From: Paenibacillus allorhizosphaerae
GTDB taxonomy: Bacteria; Bacillota; Bacilli; Paenibacillales; NBRC-103111
Reading direction: 5' to 3'
DNA length: 63,166 nucleotides
Assembly: GCF_910594985.1 (NCBI RefSeq)
Contig: NZ_CAJVCE010000030.1
Coordinates: 1 to 63,166, forward strand
Part shown: positions 24,227 through 32,280 of the stretch, one piece after another
Position numbering within the stretch: position 1 is the first letter of the stretch
Layout of the letters: each line of letters starts with the position of its first letter
The notes under the pieces: model-generated
The model's database searches: none
What the model was told of the DNA's origin: nothing
The model's input: only the letters and a program-made list of their open reading frames with translations
Program-made: the position numbers and the translations under genes

Positions 24227-25246
24227 TTATAACGATTTAATCCTTACCGCTGCGGCGGCGGTAAACTGGCGAAGCGCACGCTCGCGCATCACGTAAAGCG
24301 CCTGCGCCTCTTCGAGGCCGATCTCCGCGAAGCGGACCGCGCCGCCGGGCCGCACCTGCGCGAGCAGCGGCAAATCGACGGCGGCGATGTGCGCGATGCG
24401 CGGATAGCCGCCCGTCGTCTGCGCCTCCGCCAGCAGCGCAATCGGCTGTCCGTCCGGCGGCACCTGCACGGCGCCGGGCGCGACGGCCTCGGAGATCATC
24501 TCGAGCGGCGCGCGCAAGCGCAGCGGCCCGCCCTCCAGCCGGCAGCCCATGCGGTCCGACTGCGGCGTCACACGGTAGGGCGCGGCGAACAAAGCTTCGA
24601 GGCTGGCCGCCTCGAAGCTGTCCGCCTCGCGCCCGCGCATGACGCGCAGCGTCGGCTGCTCCGCATACGGCGGGCGCCACCGCGGCGCGAGCCCCCACGT
24701 CGAGGGGACGAGTGCCGTCCCCGGCGCAGCCGTCCGCGCGAGGCGCGCCGCGAGCGCCGCAGCCGCCGCCGGCAGCGGCCCGGCGGGCAGCCGGTCGCCG
24801 GCCTGCAGAGCCCGGCCGGCGAAGCCGCCGAGCGCCGCGCGCATGTGCGTGCTGCGGCTGCCGAGCACGGCGGGCACGGCGATGCCGCCCGCTACGGCGA
24901 GCATCGCGCGCAGTCCGCGCCGCGCGGGGCCGAGGCGCAGCAGCGTGCCGCTGCGCACGAACACGGGAAGCCAGCCGGGCAGCGGCGTCCCGTCTTCGGC
25001 GCGCGCGTCCGGATGATCGGCGCCGCAAAGCGCGACAAGCGCATCGCGCTCGAACCGCAGCGACGCGCCCGTCATCGTCGTCTCCAGCGCCGCCGCCCCC
25101 GGCGCATTGCCGACCAGCGCGTTCGCCGTACGCAACGCGAACGTGTCGGCAGCGCCGCCGACCGATACGCCGATGGCACGGCTTCCGAAGCGGCCGCCGT
25201 CCTGCACCGTCGTCAGCAAGCCGGGCGATTCCACGACTATGCCCAT
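24227..25246 (-). CDS. pxpC: 5-oxoprolinase subunit C
   Basis: Biotin-dependent carboxyltransferase-like (KipA) subunit of PxpABC, 339 residues. Family marks are VESPGLLTTVQDGGR at the N-terminus, GVSVGGAADTFALRTAN, MRGREADSFE and SDRMGCRLEG, then the QTTGGYPRIA segment. It starts three bases after the stop of pxpB. The gene is far richer in G+C than anything nearby, with long GCG/CGC runs and an Ala- and Arg-rich product, and it carries long open frames on every strand. That composition suggests different mutational pressure or transfer. Confidence 0.93.
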   Translation of the reverse strand: MGIVVESPGLLTTVQDGGRFGSRAIGVSVGGAADTFALRTANALVGNAPGAAALETTMTGASLRFERDALVALCGADHPDARAEDGTPLPGWLPVFVRSGTLLRLGPARRGLRAMLAVAGGIAVPAVLGSRSTHMRAALGGFAGRALQAGDRLPAGPLPAAAAALAARLARTAAPGTALVPSTWGLAPRWRPPYAEQPTLRVMRGREADSFEAASLEALFAAPYRVTPQSDRMGCRLEGGPLRLRAPLEMISEAVAPGAVQVPPDGQPIALLAEAQTTGGYPRIAHIAAVDLPLLAQVRPGGAVRFAEIGLEEAQALYVMRERALRQFTAAAAVRIKSL

Positions 25247-25248
25247 CG

Positions 25249-26031
25249 CTATCGTCCTTTCCGTTGTTCTAAGCTGCCTTCCAGCTCCGCATAACCTTCC
25301 GGCGTCACCGCTTCAAACCGCACCCGTTCCCCCGGCCGCAGCAGACTCGGCGTCTCCCGTTCCGGGTCGAACAGCCTGAGCGGCGTACGCCCGATGAGCT
25401 GCCAGCCTCCCGGCGTGGCGAGCGGATAAATGCCGGTCTGTACGCCGGCGATGCCTACCGATCCGGCAGGCACAATCGTACGGGGAACGCTGCGGCGCGG
25501 ACAGGCAAGTCGTTCGGGCAAGCCGCCAAGATAAGGAAAACCGGGCGTAAAGCCGATCATATGCACGATGTATTCGGCAGAACAGTACAGCTCCACCACC
25601 TCTTCAGCGGACAAGCCGCTTTGTGCGGCGATCGCCGGGAGATCCGGCCCCGCTTCCCCGCCAAACCGGACGGGAATGACGCGCACCGGACACTGTCCTA
25701 CCTCCGCCGCTTCATCGGCTTCCGTTCCCAGGCAGGCATCCAGCTCCGCCGACAGCCATTCGCGTACTTGCTCATAGGGCGCCGCTTGATCGGAACCTCC
25801 TGCGGCGCTTCCGATCCCTTGCCGGAAGACGAGCCACGGATCGTAGTACACCGTTACCGACGTATAAGCTCGCACCCATTCGATCACGGCGCCCGGCTTT
25901 TTCCGGTTCAGCATACGTTCGGCGGCATCGACCCGTCTTCTGGTTCGCTCCCCGATCCCCCCTTGGAAACGGATGACGACAGCCTCCTCTCCAAGCGGAT
26001 ACAGCTCATAGCCGCCTTCTTTCCGTTCCAC
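25249..26031 (-). CDS. pxpB: 5-oxoprolinase subunit B
   Basis: KipI/PxpB subunit of the 5-oxoprolinase complex, about 260 residues. Marks are YPLGEEAVVIRFQ near the start, YTSVTVYYDP, MIGFTPGFPYLGGLPERL, RRSVPRTIVPAGSVGIAG and GGWQLIGRTPL. In Bacillus the homologue was first described as an inhibitor of the sporulation kinase KinA. GTG 26031 is favoured because it follows the hydrolase stop by two bases with AAGGG upstream; an ATG at 26079 would overlap that gene by 46 bases. Confidence 0.92.
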   Translation of the reverse strand: MERKEGGYELYPLGEEAVVIRFQGGIGERTRRRVDAAERMLNRKKPGAVIEWVRAYTSVTVYYDPWLVFRQGIGSAAGGSDQAAPYEQVREWLSAELDACLGTEADEAAEVGQCPVRVIPVRFGGEAGPDLPAIAAQSGLSAEEVVELYCSAEYIVHMIGFTPGFPYLGGLPERLACPRRSVPRTIVPAGSVGIAGVQTGIYPLATPGGWQLIGRTPLRLFDPERETPSLLRPGERVRFEAVTPEGYAELEGSLEQRKGR

Positions 26032-26033
26032 GG

Positions 26034-26822
26034 CTAGAACCCTTGCTTCTTCAGCCAGTTCGCGCACAGGTTCGGCCATGTCCGCGCCTCCGGATGTTCC
26101 TGGGCAAGCCCGAGCCCGTGTCTGCCGCTTTCGTAAATATGCAGCTCGAACGGAACTTTATTTTTCCGCAGCGCGGAAGCGAACATCATCGCGTTCTCCA
26201 CGGGAACGCCGGCATCATCCGCCGTATGCCAGATGAACGTCGGCGGCGTGTCTTCGGTGACCCGGTTCTCGCTCGACATCAGCTCGACCAGTGCCGGATC
26301 GGCCGGATCACCTAGCAAGTTGTTGCGCGAACCGCTGTGAGTATACGGGCCGAACGTAATGACAGGATAACAGAGCACAACGAGATCGGGGCGCGAGCTT
26401 TCCCGTTCAATCGGATCGGCCGCCTCTGCATTCCCGCCGTCGAATTGCGTCCCTGCGCTCGAAGCCAGATGCCCTCCCGCCGAAAAACCGAGAATGCCGA
26501 CCCGCTTCGGGTCCACATTCCATGCTTCGGCGTTATGCCGTACGGTCCGGATCGCGCGCTGCGCATCCATCAGCGGGTTCGGATGCCGGTAAGGCGCAAC
26601 CCGGTAATGCAGCACGAAAGCGGAGATGCCGAGCGTATTCAGCCATCTGGCCACCGGTTCCCCCTCATGGTCGGCTCTGCGCCCATAGCCTCCTCCCGGA
26701 CAGACGACGACGGCGGAAGTCGGCTGTTCGGATTGCACCAAAAAAGGCACCAACGTCGGACGGTCTTCCTTCTCCTCGCCAAGCGCGTTCGGAGTCCCTT
26801 GCGGCCACAACAATAAACTCAT
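26034..26822 (-). CDS. alpha/beta hydrolase (acetylesterase-like)
   Basis: A cytoplasmic esterase of about 262 residues. The oxyanion motif GGGYG, the nucleophile elbow GFSAGGH, an Asp in HTADDAGVPVEN and the catalytic His in GRHGLGL are all visible. Relatives deacetylate xylo-oligosaccharides. ATG 26822 has GGGAGGATT upstream and is chosen over the longer reading to 26861. It is the first gene of the operon with pxpB and pxpC, an unusual partner for 5-oxoprolinase. Confidence 0.88.
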   Translation of the reverse strand: MSLLLWPQGTPNALGEEKEDRPTLVPFLVQSEQPTSAVVVCPGGGYGRRADHEGEPVARWLNTLGISAFVLHYRVAPYRHPNPLMDAQRAIRTVRHNAEAWNVDPKRVGILGFSAGGHLASSAGTQFDGGNAEAADPIERESSRPDLVVLCYPVITFGPYTHSGSRNNLLGDPADPALVELMSSENRVTEDTPPTFIWHTADDAGVPVENAMMFASALRKNKVPFELHIYESGRHGLGLAQEHPEARTWPNLCANWLKKQGF

Positions 26823-27068
26823 AAATGAATCCTCCCTTATGGAAATGTATGCTAAAATCATACTACATTCATTGCCGGGATTGTACTATGATTTTGCGTC
26901 TTCCGGGTACCGTTCGCCCTTAAATACAACGCTCGGCCCCCTCCGTTGAGACTTCCCGGCGGCTATAAGTTTAAGCCCGTCGACTGATGCTAGGTCGTGC
27001 TCGGGTATGATACAATGGCAAAAAATAAACGCAAAGGCACGATCATCACTTTTGGAACGAGGGAACAT

Positions 27069-28445
27069 ATGGAAACGAAACGAAGCCGGGCGGAAGCCTT
27101 GGTCCAACAATATAAGCAGGAGCATTTGCTGCAATTTATATCCAAGTTGTCCGACGAGCAATCGGAACGGTTGCTCGATCAAATTTTGCAGCTCGATTTT
27201 GCGCAGCTGAGCGAAGCGATGAATACGGACGCACCGTCCGTACAGCAGCAAAGCCATTTGGAACCGATGGACGTCTCCGATTGGGACGATTTCGATCAGC
27301 GGGAGCAAGCTTATTTTGCCGATAAAGGAAGGGACCTGCTGCGGAACGGCAAAGTCGGCGTGATCGTCGTCGCCGGAGGCCAAGGAAGCCGGTTAGGCCA
27401 TGAAGGGCCCAAAGGGACTTTCGATATCGGACTGCCGTCCGGCAAGTCGCTGTTTCAGCTTCAAGCCGAAAGACTGCTGAATTTGTCCCGCAGCGCCGGC
27501 CGGCCGATCCCTTGGTACATTATGACAAGTCCCGAAAATCACGCCGAGACGGTTCAATTTTTCAAAGATGCGCATTATTTCGGCTATGCGGAGGAAGATT
27601 GCTACTTTTTCCTGCAGGGCGTCATGCCGGCCGTCGATGCATACGGAAACATTTTGCTTGCCGGACAAGGCGAAATCGGTCTGGCCCCGAGCGGCAACGG
27701 CGAGTGCTTCGCTGCCCTCAAGCAGAGCGGCGCGCTTGACGACATGAAGCGGCGCGGAGTGGAGTGGCTGTTTTATTATAATGTCGACAATGCGCTGATC
27801 AAGATAGCCGATCCGCTGTTTGCCGGCGTGGCGGCGCACTTCGGCCATCCGATCGCCACGAAGGTAGTCGAGAAGGCGTACCCGGAGGAAAAAGTCGGTA
27901 TCCTCTGCTTGCGCGACGGACGGCCTTCCGTTGTCGAGTATACCGATGTTCCGGAAGAAGTGATGCTTCAAAAAGACGGCGAAGGCAAGCTTCTGTTCGG
28001 CATGGGCAACATCTCGATTCATTTGTTCCGCCTCGACTTCATTGAGAAGCACGCCGGCACCGCCATCCCTTACCATAAGGCGCACAAAAAAATAAAATAT
28101 ATCGGCGAAAGCGGCGAATTGATCCGTCCCGATGCACCGAACGCCTACAAGTTCGAACGGTTTATATTCGATTTTTTCCCGTTGGCGGACAAAATGACCG
28201 TTCTGAAGATGAAGCGCGAGGAACAGTTCGCTCCCGTGAAAAACAAAGACGGCGTGGACAGCCCGGCAACCGCGAGGCAGCTTGTATTCGATCTGCACCG
28301 CAAGTGGCTGCTGGACGCGGGCGTGCCGGCAGGCGTCATCCAGGGGCGGGACATCGAAATTTCACCGCTGGTGTCCTATAGTGGGGAAGGACTGGATCAG
28401 CCGGATGTTCTCCGTTCACTGGGCTTTGCGATTGGAAACGAATAG
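27069..28445 (+). CDS. UDPGP-family UDP-sugar pyrophosphorylase
   Basis: Nucleotidyltransferase of 458 residues that forms UDP-GlcNAc or UDP-hexose from UTP and the sugar 1-phosphate. The nucleotide-binding motif is VVAGGQGSRLGHEGPKG (about residues 100-116); substrate loops PSGNGECF and YYNVDN are present, as is the C-terminal EISPLVSYSGEG. The eukaryote-like UDPGP type is common in Paenibacillus beside the bacterial GlmU. ATG 27069 has GAGGG upstream, better than the ATG at 26997. The gene stands alone and ends at a strong terminator. Confidence 0.9.
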   Translation: METKRSRAEALVQQYKQEHLLQFISKLSDEQSERLLDQILQLDFAQLSEAMNTDAPSVQQQSHLEPMDVSDWDDFDQREQAYFADKGRDLLRNGKVGVIVVAGGQGSRLGHEGPKGTFDIGLPSGKSLFQLQAERLLNLSRSAGRPIPWYIMTSPENHAETVQFFKDAHYFGYAEEDCYFFLQGVMPAVDAYGNILLAGQGEIGLAPSGNGECFAALKQSGALDDMKRRGVEWLFYYNVDNALIKIADPLFAGVAAHFGHPIATKVVEKAYPEEKVGILCLRDGRPSVVEYTDVPEEVMLQKDGEGKLLFGMGNISIHLFRLDFIEKHAGTAIPYHKAHKKIKYIGESGELIRPDAPNAYKFERFIFDFFPLADKMTVLKMKREEQFAPVKNKDGVDSPATARQLVFDLHRKWLLDAGVPAGVIQGRDIEISPLVSYSGEGLDQPDVLRSLGFAIGNE

Positions 28446-28462
28446 AATGGGTTTCTAAGCAC

Positions 28463-28504
28463 AAAAAGGCCTTGATCCTGCAAGAGCGGAATCAAGGCCT
28501 TTTT
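28463..28504. terminator. bidirectional terminator
   Basis: AAAAAGGCCTTGAT (28463-28476) and its perfect complement (28491-28504), T-rich on both strands. The following 272 bases up to the next gene hold no gene I can see. Confidence 0.88.
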
Positions 28505-28776
28505 CAACGTTCGTGCGCGATTTGACGCACATGGTTTGGTACAGCTATCGGCAGCGCACGGTTTGGTTACGGAAACACCCGGATACTTACCCACAATGGT
28601 CTTGAGATCCTCTATAGAAAGGGCAATAGACCCGCGTCCCAAGCCTTTAAAGCCTCAGGGGGCGTCGCCACATAGTCTACGGCGTTTTTGGAGCATCGAT
28701 CCACATTCGCAAATCTTTCATGGGTTGGCCCATATCTTCATATTTTCCCATTCCGTACGGCAGCATGCCGGCGGTG

Positions 28777-30369
28777 TTAATCCCAGACGATCTCCCAGTT
28801 CCGATTCAAGGTCGCTTCAATCGTTCCGCGTTCCATAATGTAAGAAGCGAGCAGCTCTGACATATCCGTCGGAATATCTTTGACCAATGGCTTACCCTGG
28901 AACATCAAGTAATTCCCGCCGCCTCCGGCGCGATAATTGTTCATGACGACGTCGTACTCCGCCTTCGGATCGATCGGCTTTCCATTGTGCTGCAGCCAAG
29001 TAACCCGCGCTCCTTCAGGACGCGATATGTTCAGCCGGTATTCGATGCCTTCCCACATATCGTAGTTGTAATGCTGCGGCTTCGGATCGCTGAAATGCGG
29101 GCTTACCTTGATCTCCCCGTTACCGTCGTATTGCTGGAAATAAGAAGCGGAGCGTTCGAGCGCAGCCCGGATGTCCGCGCCTGTAATCCGGATCACTTGC
29201 AGCGTGTTCGGATAAATGTAATTGGATACGATGTCGCGCATCGTAATATGTTCCGGAAACCCCGGCGAGACGTTGTCGAACAGTGCCGTATTGGAGATCG
29301 GTGCGCCGGACAGCTCCATCTGCACCTTATTGATGAATTCGATCAGCGGATGCTCCCTGAGGCGGACGTCCATCGGATCGGAGACCCGCATATCGCCTAC
29401 CAGTCTTCCTATCGGCTGATCGAGCCATACTTGCGCCAGCGCTTCGTGCGGACGGACAAGCTCCAGCACAGCCGGGTCCGGCTCTACACCCTGCGGGGTC
29501 AGAAGTTCGGACCGTTTCGACCGCACTTTCCATACTCCGTTCTCCTCGGCCAGCCCCAGCGTCACTTTGCCGAGCCAAGCTCCGGTGCTCCCCGGTTGTA
29601 CAATCGCTACGCCGTTCACTGTCGTTTCCGACAGCACCCGGTGCTGGTGGCCTGTTAGCAGAACGTCGATCCCTTCCACCTCTTGGCACAGCGCATAGCC
29701 TTGATTTTCCCCGGTCAGCGGCTCCGTCGGCTCGCCGGTTTCCAGGTGCCGCTCGAATCCGCCGTGATAAGACACGATGACGACATCGGCCCCCTCTTCC
29801 TCCCGCAGTTTGCGCACCCATTCCTTCGCGGTTTGAAGCGCATCCTTGAACTTCAGCCCGCGGATGTGATCCGGCTTTTCCCAATGAGGAATATAATGGG
29901 TCGTCAACCCGAGTACGGCGACCTTCAAATCGTCCCCGAACGTTCGAATCAGATAAGGCTTGCCGAAATACGGCTCTCCGGTCGCTTCATCCACAATGTT
30001 GGCGCTAAGCCATGGAAAGCCGGATTCTTTCACCGCTTTGCCAAGCAGGTCCAGACCGTAATTGAACTCATGATTGCCGATGACCGCAGCGTCGTACTGC
30101 AGCTCGTTCAGGCAATGTATCATCGGATTCGTCGCAGCGGCATTCAGCTTCGCATGATGATAAGCGAGCGGCGTCCCCTGGATGAGATCGCCGTTGTCGA
30201 TCACCAGTAGCGGCTCTTCTTTGCGGCGTTCTTCACGGATCAATGTGGCGATTTTGGCAAATCCATACTCCGTCGGTTTATTATTTGCATACTGAATGGG
30301 TATCATATTTCCATGAATATCGCTTGTTTCCAAAATCGTTAGTGTCCATTCCCGGGCCATACGAATCAT
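28777..30369 (-). CDS. 5'-nucleotidase / 2',3'-cyclic phosphodiesterase family protein
   Basis: A two-domain metallophosphoesterase of about 530 residues. The N-terminal half has metal motifs TSDIHGN, VIDNGDLIQG, GNHEFNYG, VSYHGGFE and GHQHR. The C-terminal half is the 5'-nucleotidase substrate domain (NYIYPNTLQVIRITG, YRAGGGGNYLMF). It has no signal peptide, unlike secreted CpdB or UshA, so it probably works in the cytoplasm. It is divergent from phnD; such enzymes are often found with phosphonate or phosphate uptake genes. The start may be ATG 30369 or 30360. Confidence 0.9.
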   Translation of the reverse strand: MIRMAREWTLTILETSDIHGNMIPIQYANNKPTEYGFAKIATLIREERRKEEPLLVIDNGDLIQGTPLAYHHAKLNAAATNPMIHCLNELQYDAAVIGNHEFNYGLDLLGKAVKESGFPWLSANIVDEATGEPYFGKPYLIRTFGDDLKVAVLGLTTHYIPHWEKPDHIRGLKFKDALQTAKEWVRKLREEEGADVVIVSYHGGFERHLETGEPTEPLTGENQGYALCQEVEGIDVLLTGHQHRVLSETTVNGVAIVQPGSTGAWLGKVTLGLAEENGVWKVRSKRSELLTPQGVEPDPAVLELVRPHEALAQVWLDQPIGRLVGDMRVSDPMDVRLREHPLIEFINKVQMELSGAPISNTALFDNVSPGFPEHITMRDIVSNYIYPNTLQVIRITGADIRAALERSASYFQQYDGNGEIKVSPHFSDPKPQHYNYDMWEGIEYRLNISRPEGARVTWLQHNGKPIDPKAEYDVVMNNYRAGGGGNYLMFQGKPLVKDIPTDMSELLASYIMERGTIEATLNRNWEIVWD

Positions 30370-30458
30370 TCAACTCCGTTACGCGAATTTGACTACACTA
30401 TATCAAACTTAGCCCAACCGGCACAATGGAGACAAAAAAATGTTATTTTCGACTTCCC

Positions 30459-30486
30459 TTAACAATATTTTTACTGTCTCTTTCTT
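30459..30486 (+). promoter_or_regulatory. Pho-box-like direct repeats upstream of phnD
   Basis: TTAACA (30459), TTTACT (30470) and TTTCTT (30481) repeat at an exact 11-bp interval, the layout of Bacillus PhoP sites (TT-A/C/T-A-C-A). A TATAGT -10 follows at 30497-30502 with no recognisable -35 box, as expected for an activated promoter. Confidence 0.5.
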
Positions 30487-30547
30487 CAAATTGTGATATA
30501 GTAAGTAATGGATTTTTATCCGAGCCATTTAACAGGAGGTCAATTCC

Positions 30548-31516
30548 ATGTTCAAAAAGTTCGCAGCAATCAGCTTGTCCCTTGTGCTGACTGCAGGTTT
30601 CGCTGTTGGGTGCGGTAGTAAACCAGAGACAACCCCGACCCCTGCACAGCCTGACAACAAAGCGGCGGCTCCTGCTGCCAAAGGCTATGTGCCTAAAGAA
30701 TTGACAGTGCAATTCGTTCCGTCGCAACAAGCCGAGACGCTTGAAGCCAAGGCTAAGCCGCTGGAGAAACTGCTCGGAGAAAAGCTGGGCATCCCGGTGA
30801 AAGTTTCTGTCTCCACGAACTACAACACCGTAATCGAAGCGATGGCTTCCAAGAAAGTCGATGTAGGCTTCTTGCCGCCAAGCAACTACGTTATGGCGCA
30901 TGACGACAAAAAGGCCGCCGATCTGCTGCTGCAAGCACAACGTTTTGGCGTAGACGATAAAACAGGCCAACCGACGAAAGATCTGGTAGATTTTTACAAA
31001 TCGATGATCATCGTCAAAGCCGACTCTCCGATTAAAGATATTAAAGATCTTAAAGGGAAAAAGATTGCATGGCAGGACGTTACCTCTTCCGCCGGTTATG
31101 TATACCCAGCGATTCTGATGAAGAAGAACGGGATTGACCCGGAGAAAGACGTAACAGGCATTACCGTGAAAGGACATGACAAAGGCGTTCTTGCCGTGCT
31201 TAACGGCGAAGTCGACGCAGCGGCCGTATTCCAGGACGCCCGGATCAACGTAATCAAAGATTTCCCTGACGTATTCCAAAAAGTTCGCGTGCTTTCCTTC
31301 ACCGATCCGATCCCGAACGACACGATTTCCGTTCGTCCCGATATGGATCAAGCGTGGAAAGACAAAATCGCTCAAGCGTTCATCGATCTCGGTAAAAACC
31401 CTGAGAGCCAAAAAATCATTTTTGACGTATACTCACATCAAGGTTACGTGAAATCCGACGACAAGAAATTCGACATCGTGCGTCAAGCGGCTAAAGAAAT
31501 CGGCCAAAAGAAATAA
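30548..31516 (+). CDS. phnD: phosphonate ABC transporter substrate-binding lipoprotein
   Basis: PhnD-type phosphate/phosphite/phosphonate-binding protein of 322 residues. The lipobox AVGC puts the lipidated Cys at residue 22; a Pro/Ala/Thr-rich linker follows. Family segments include LTVQFVPSQQ, VDVGFLPPSNYV, GKKIAWQDVTSSAGYVYP and the GEVDAAAVFQDAR stretch. AGGAGG precedes the ATG. The matching ATPase and two permeases (phnC, phnE, phnE) lie about 10 kb away on the opposite strand, so the importer is split. A terminator follows. Confidence 0.92.
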   Translation: MFKKFAAISLSLVLTAGFAVGCGSKPETTPTPAQPDNKAAAPAAKGYVPKELTVQFVPSQQAETLEAKAKPLEKLLGEKLGIPVKVSVSTNYNTVIEAMASKKVDVGFLPPSNYVMAHDDKKAADLLLQAQRFGVDDKTGQPTKDLVDFYKSMIIVKADSPIKDIKDLKGKKIAWQDVTSSAGYVYPAILMKKNGIDPEKDVTGITVKGHDKGVLAVLNGEVDAAAVFQDARINVIKDFPDVFQKVRVLSFTDPIPNDTISVRPDMDQAWKDKIAQAFIDLGKNPESQKIIFDVYSHQGYVKSDDKKFDIVRQAAKEIGQKK

Positions 31517-31530
31517 AGTAACCGTAAAGC

Positions 31531-31568
31531 AAAAGGAACAGCTCCTTCAAGGAGTCTGTTCCTTTTTT
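31531..31568 (+). terminator. terminator of phnD
   Basis: AAAAGGAACAG (31531-31541) pairs with CTGTTCCTTTT, with a T6 tail. Confidence 0.88.
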
Positions 31569-31707
31569 CGCTCATTCCGGCGACAACCGCCGCTTATCTT
31601 CGGTCCTGTACTTTATCCGGCGACCGTCAAGATTTCAACTTAGCTTATTCCCGCTGAAAATCTAGGAAGGAAGCGATGCTTCACGAGAGACTGGGCAGCC
31701 AGCTCCA

Positions 31708-32274
31708 TCACACGGTAAACTCGATCGGGACGCCCATTTCACCGAGCTTGCCTTCCCTTGCATCGTCCCTCAGCCGCGTCAGCCACTGCAATTCCACTTT
31801 GGCATGCTCAAATCCGCCGACCATCATGTGCAGCGCCGATTTCGGAACGATATCGATATGTTCCCGATACACCTCGTAAAATACCTTCATCGCTTTCTCG
31901 CATTTCCGCACGCGTGAATCCAATATCTCGGCAAGCTTCTGCTGATCGCCGTGATCGGCGAAGACGAGCGCCATATACAGCGGATGCTTCATTGGCTCAT
32001 ATTCCTCGAATACGCGCAGCAGAAGCCTCTCGAACTCTTTGCGTCCTTTTTCCGTAATACGGTATATCGTTTTGTCCGGCCTTCCGGCATCCTTCACGAT
32101 TTCGACCGGCTCGATGCAAGCTTCTTCCGCCAGCCGGTCGACCGCGTAATAGAGCGAACCCATTTGCAGCTTCGTATAGCGGTGCATCTCGCGCTCTTTC
32201 ATTTTTTGCGTAATTTCGTAAGGATGCGCATCCGCCTCCATCAGCAATCCAAGTATGGCCAGCCTCATCGACAC
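31708..32274 (-). CDS. PadR-family transcriptional regulator
   Basis: A winged-helix regulator of 188 residues with the PadR start (LAILGLLMEADAHPYEITQKM), recognition region (LQMGSLYYAVDRLAEE) and wing (GRPDKTIYRITEKG), plus a long C-terminal helical arm for dimerisation. It starts at GTG 32274, nine bases after GGAGGT in the end of the MFS gene. PadR proteins often repress the drug pump encoded beside them, which fits the operon. The 18-bp palindrome at 33851-33868 is a candidate target. Confidence 0.9.
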   Translation of the reverse strand: MSMRLAILGLLMEADAHPYEITQKMKEREMHRYTKLQMGSLYYAVDRLAEEACIEPVEIVKDAGRPDKTIYRITEKGRKEFERLLLRVFEEYEPMKHPLYMALVFADHGDQQKLAEILDSRVRKCEKAMKVFYEVYREHIDIVPKSALHMMVGGFEHAKVELQWLTRLRDDAREGKLGEMGVPIEFTV

Positions 32275-32280
32275 CGTGCA

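Noticed and set aside
24237..25294. Several long frames on both strands of the pxpC region
   Set aside because: They arise from extreme GC content. Only the PxpC frame shows family motifs and a proper start.
26886..27383. 165-codon minus-strand frame
   Set aside because: It overlaps the start of the UDP-sugar pyrophosphorylase on the opposite strand and has no motif or ribosome site.
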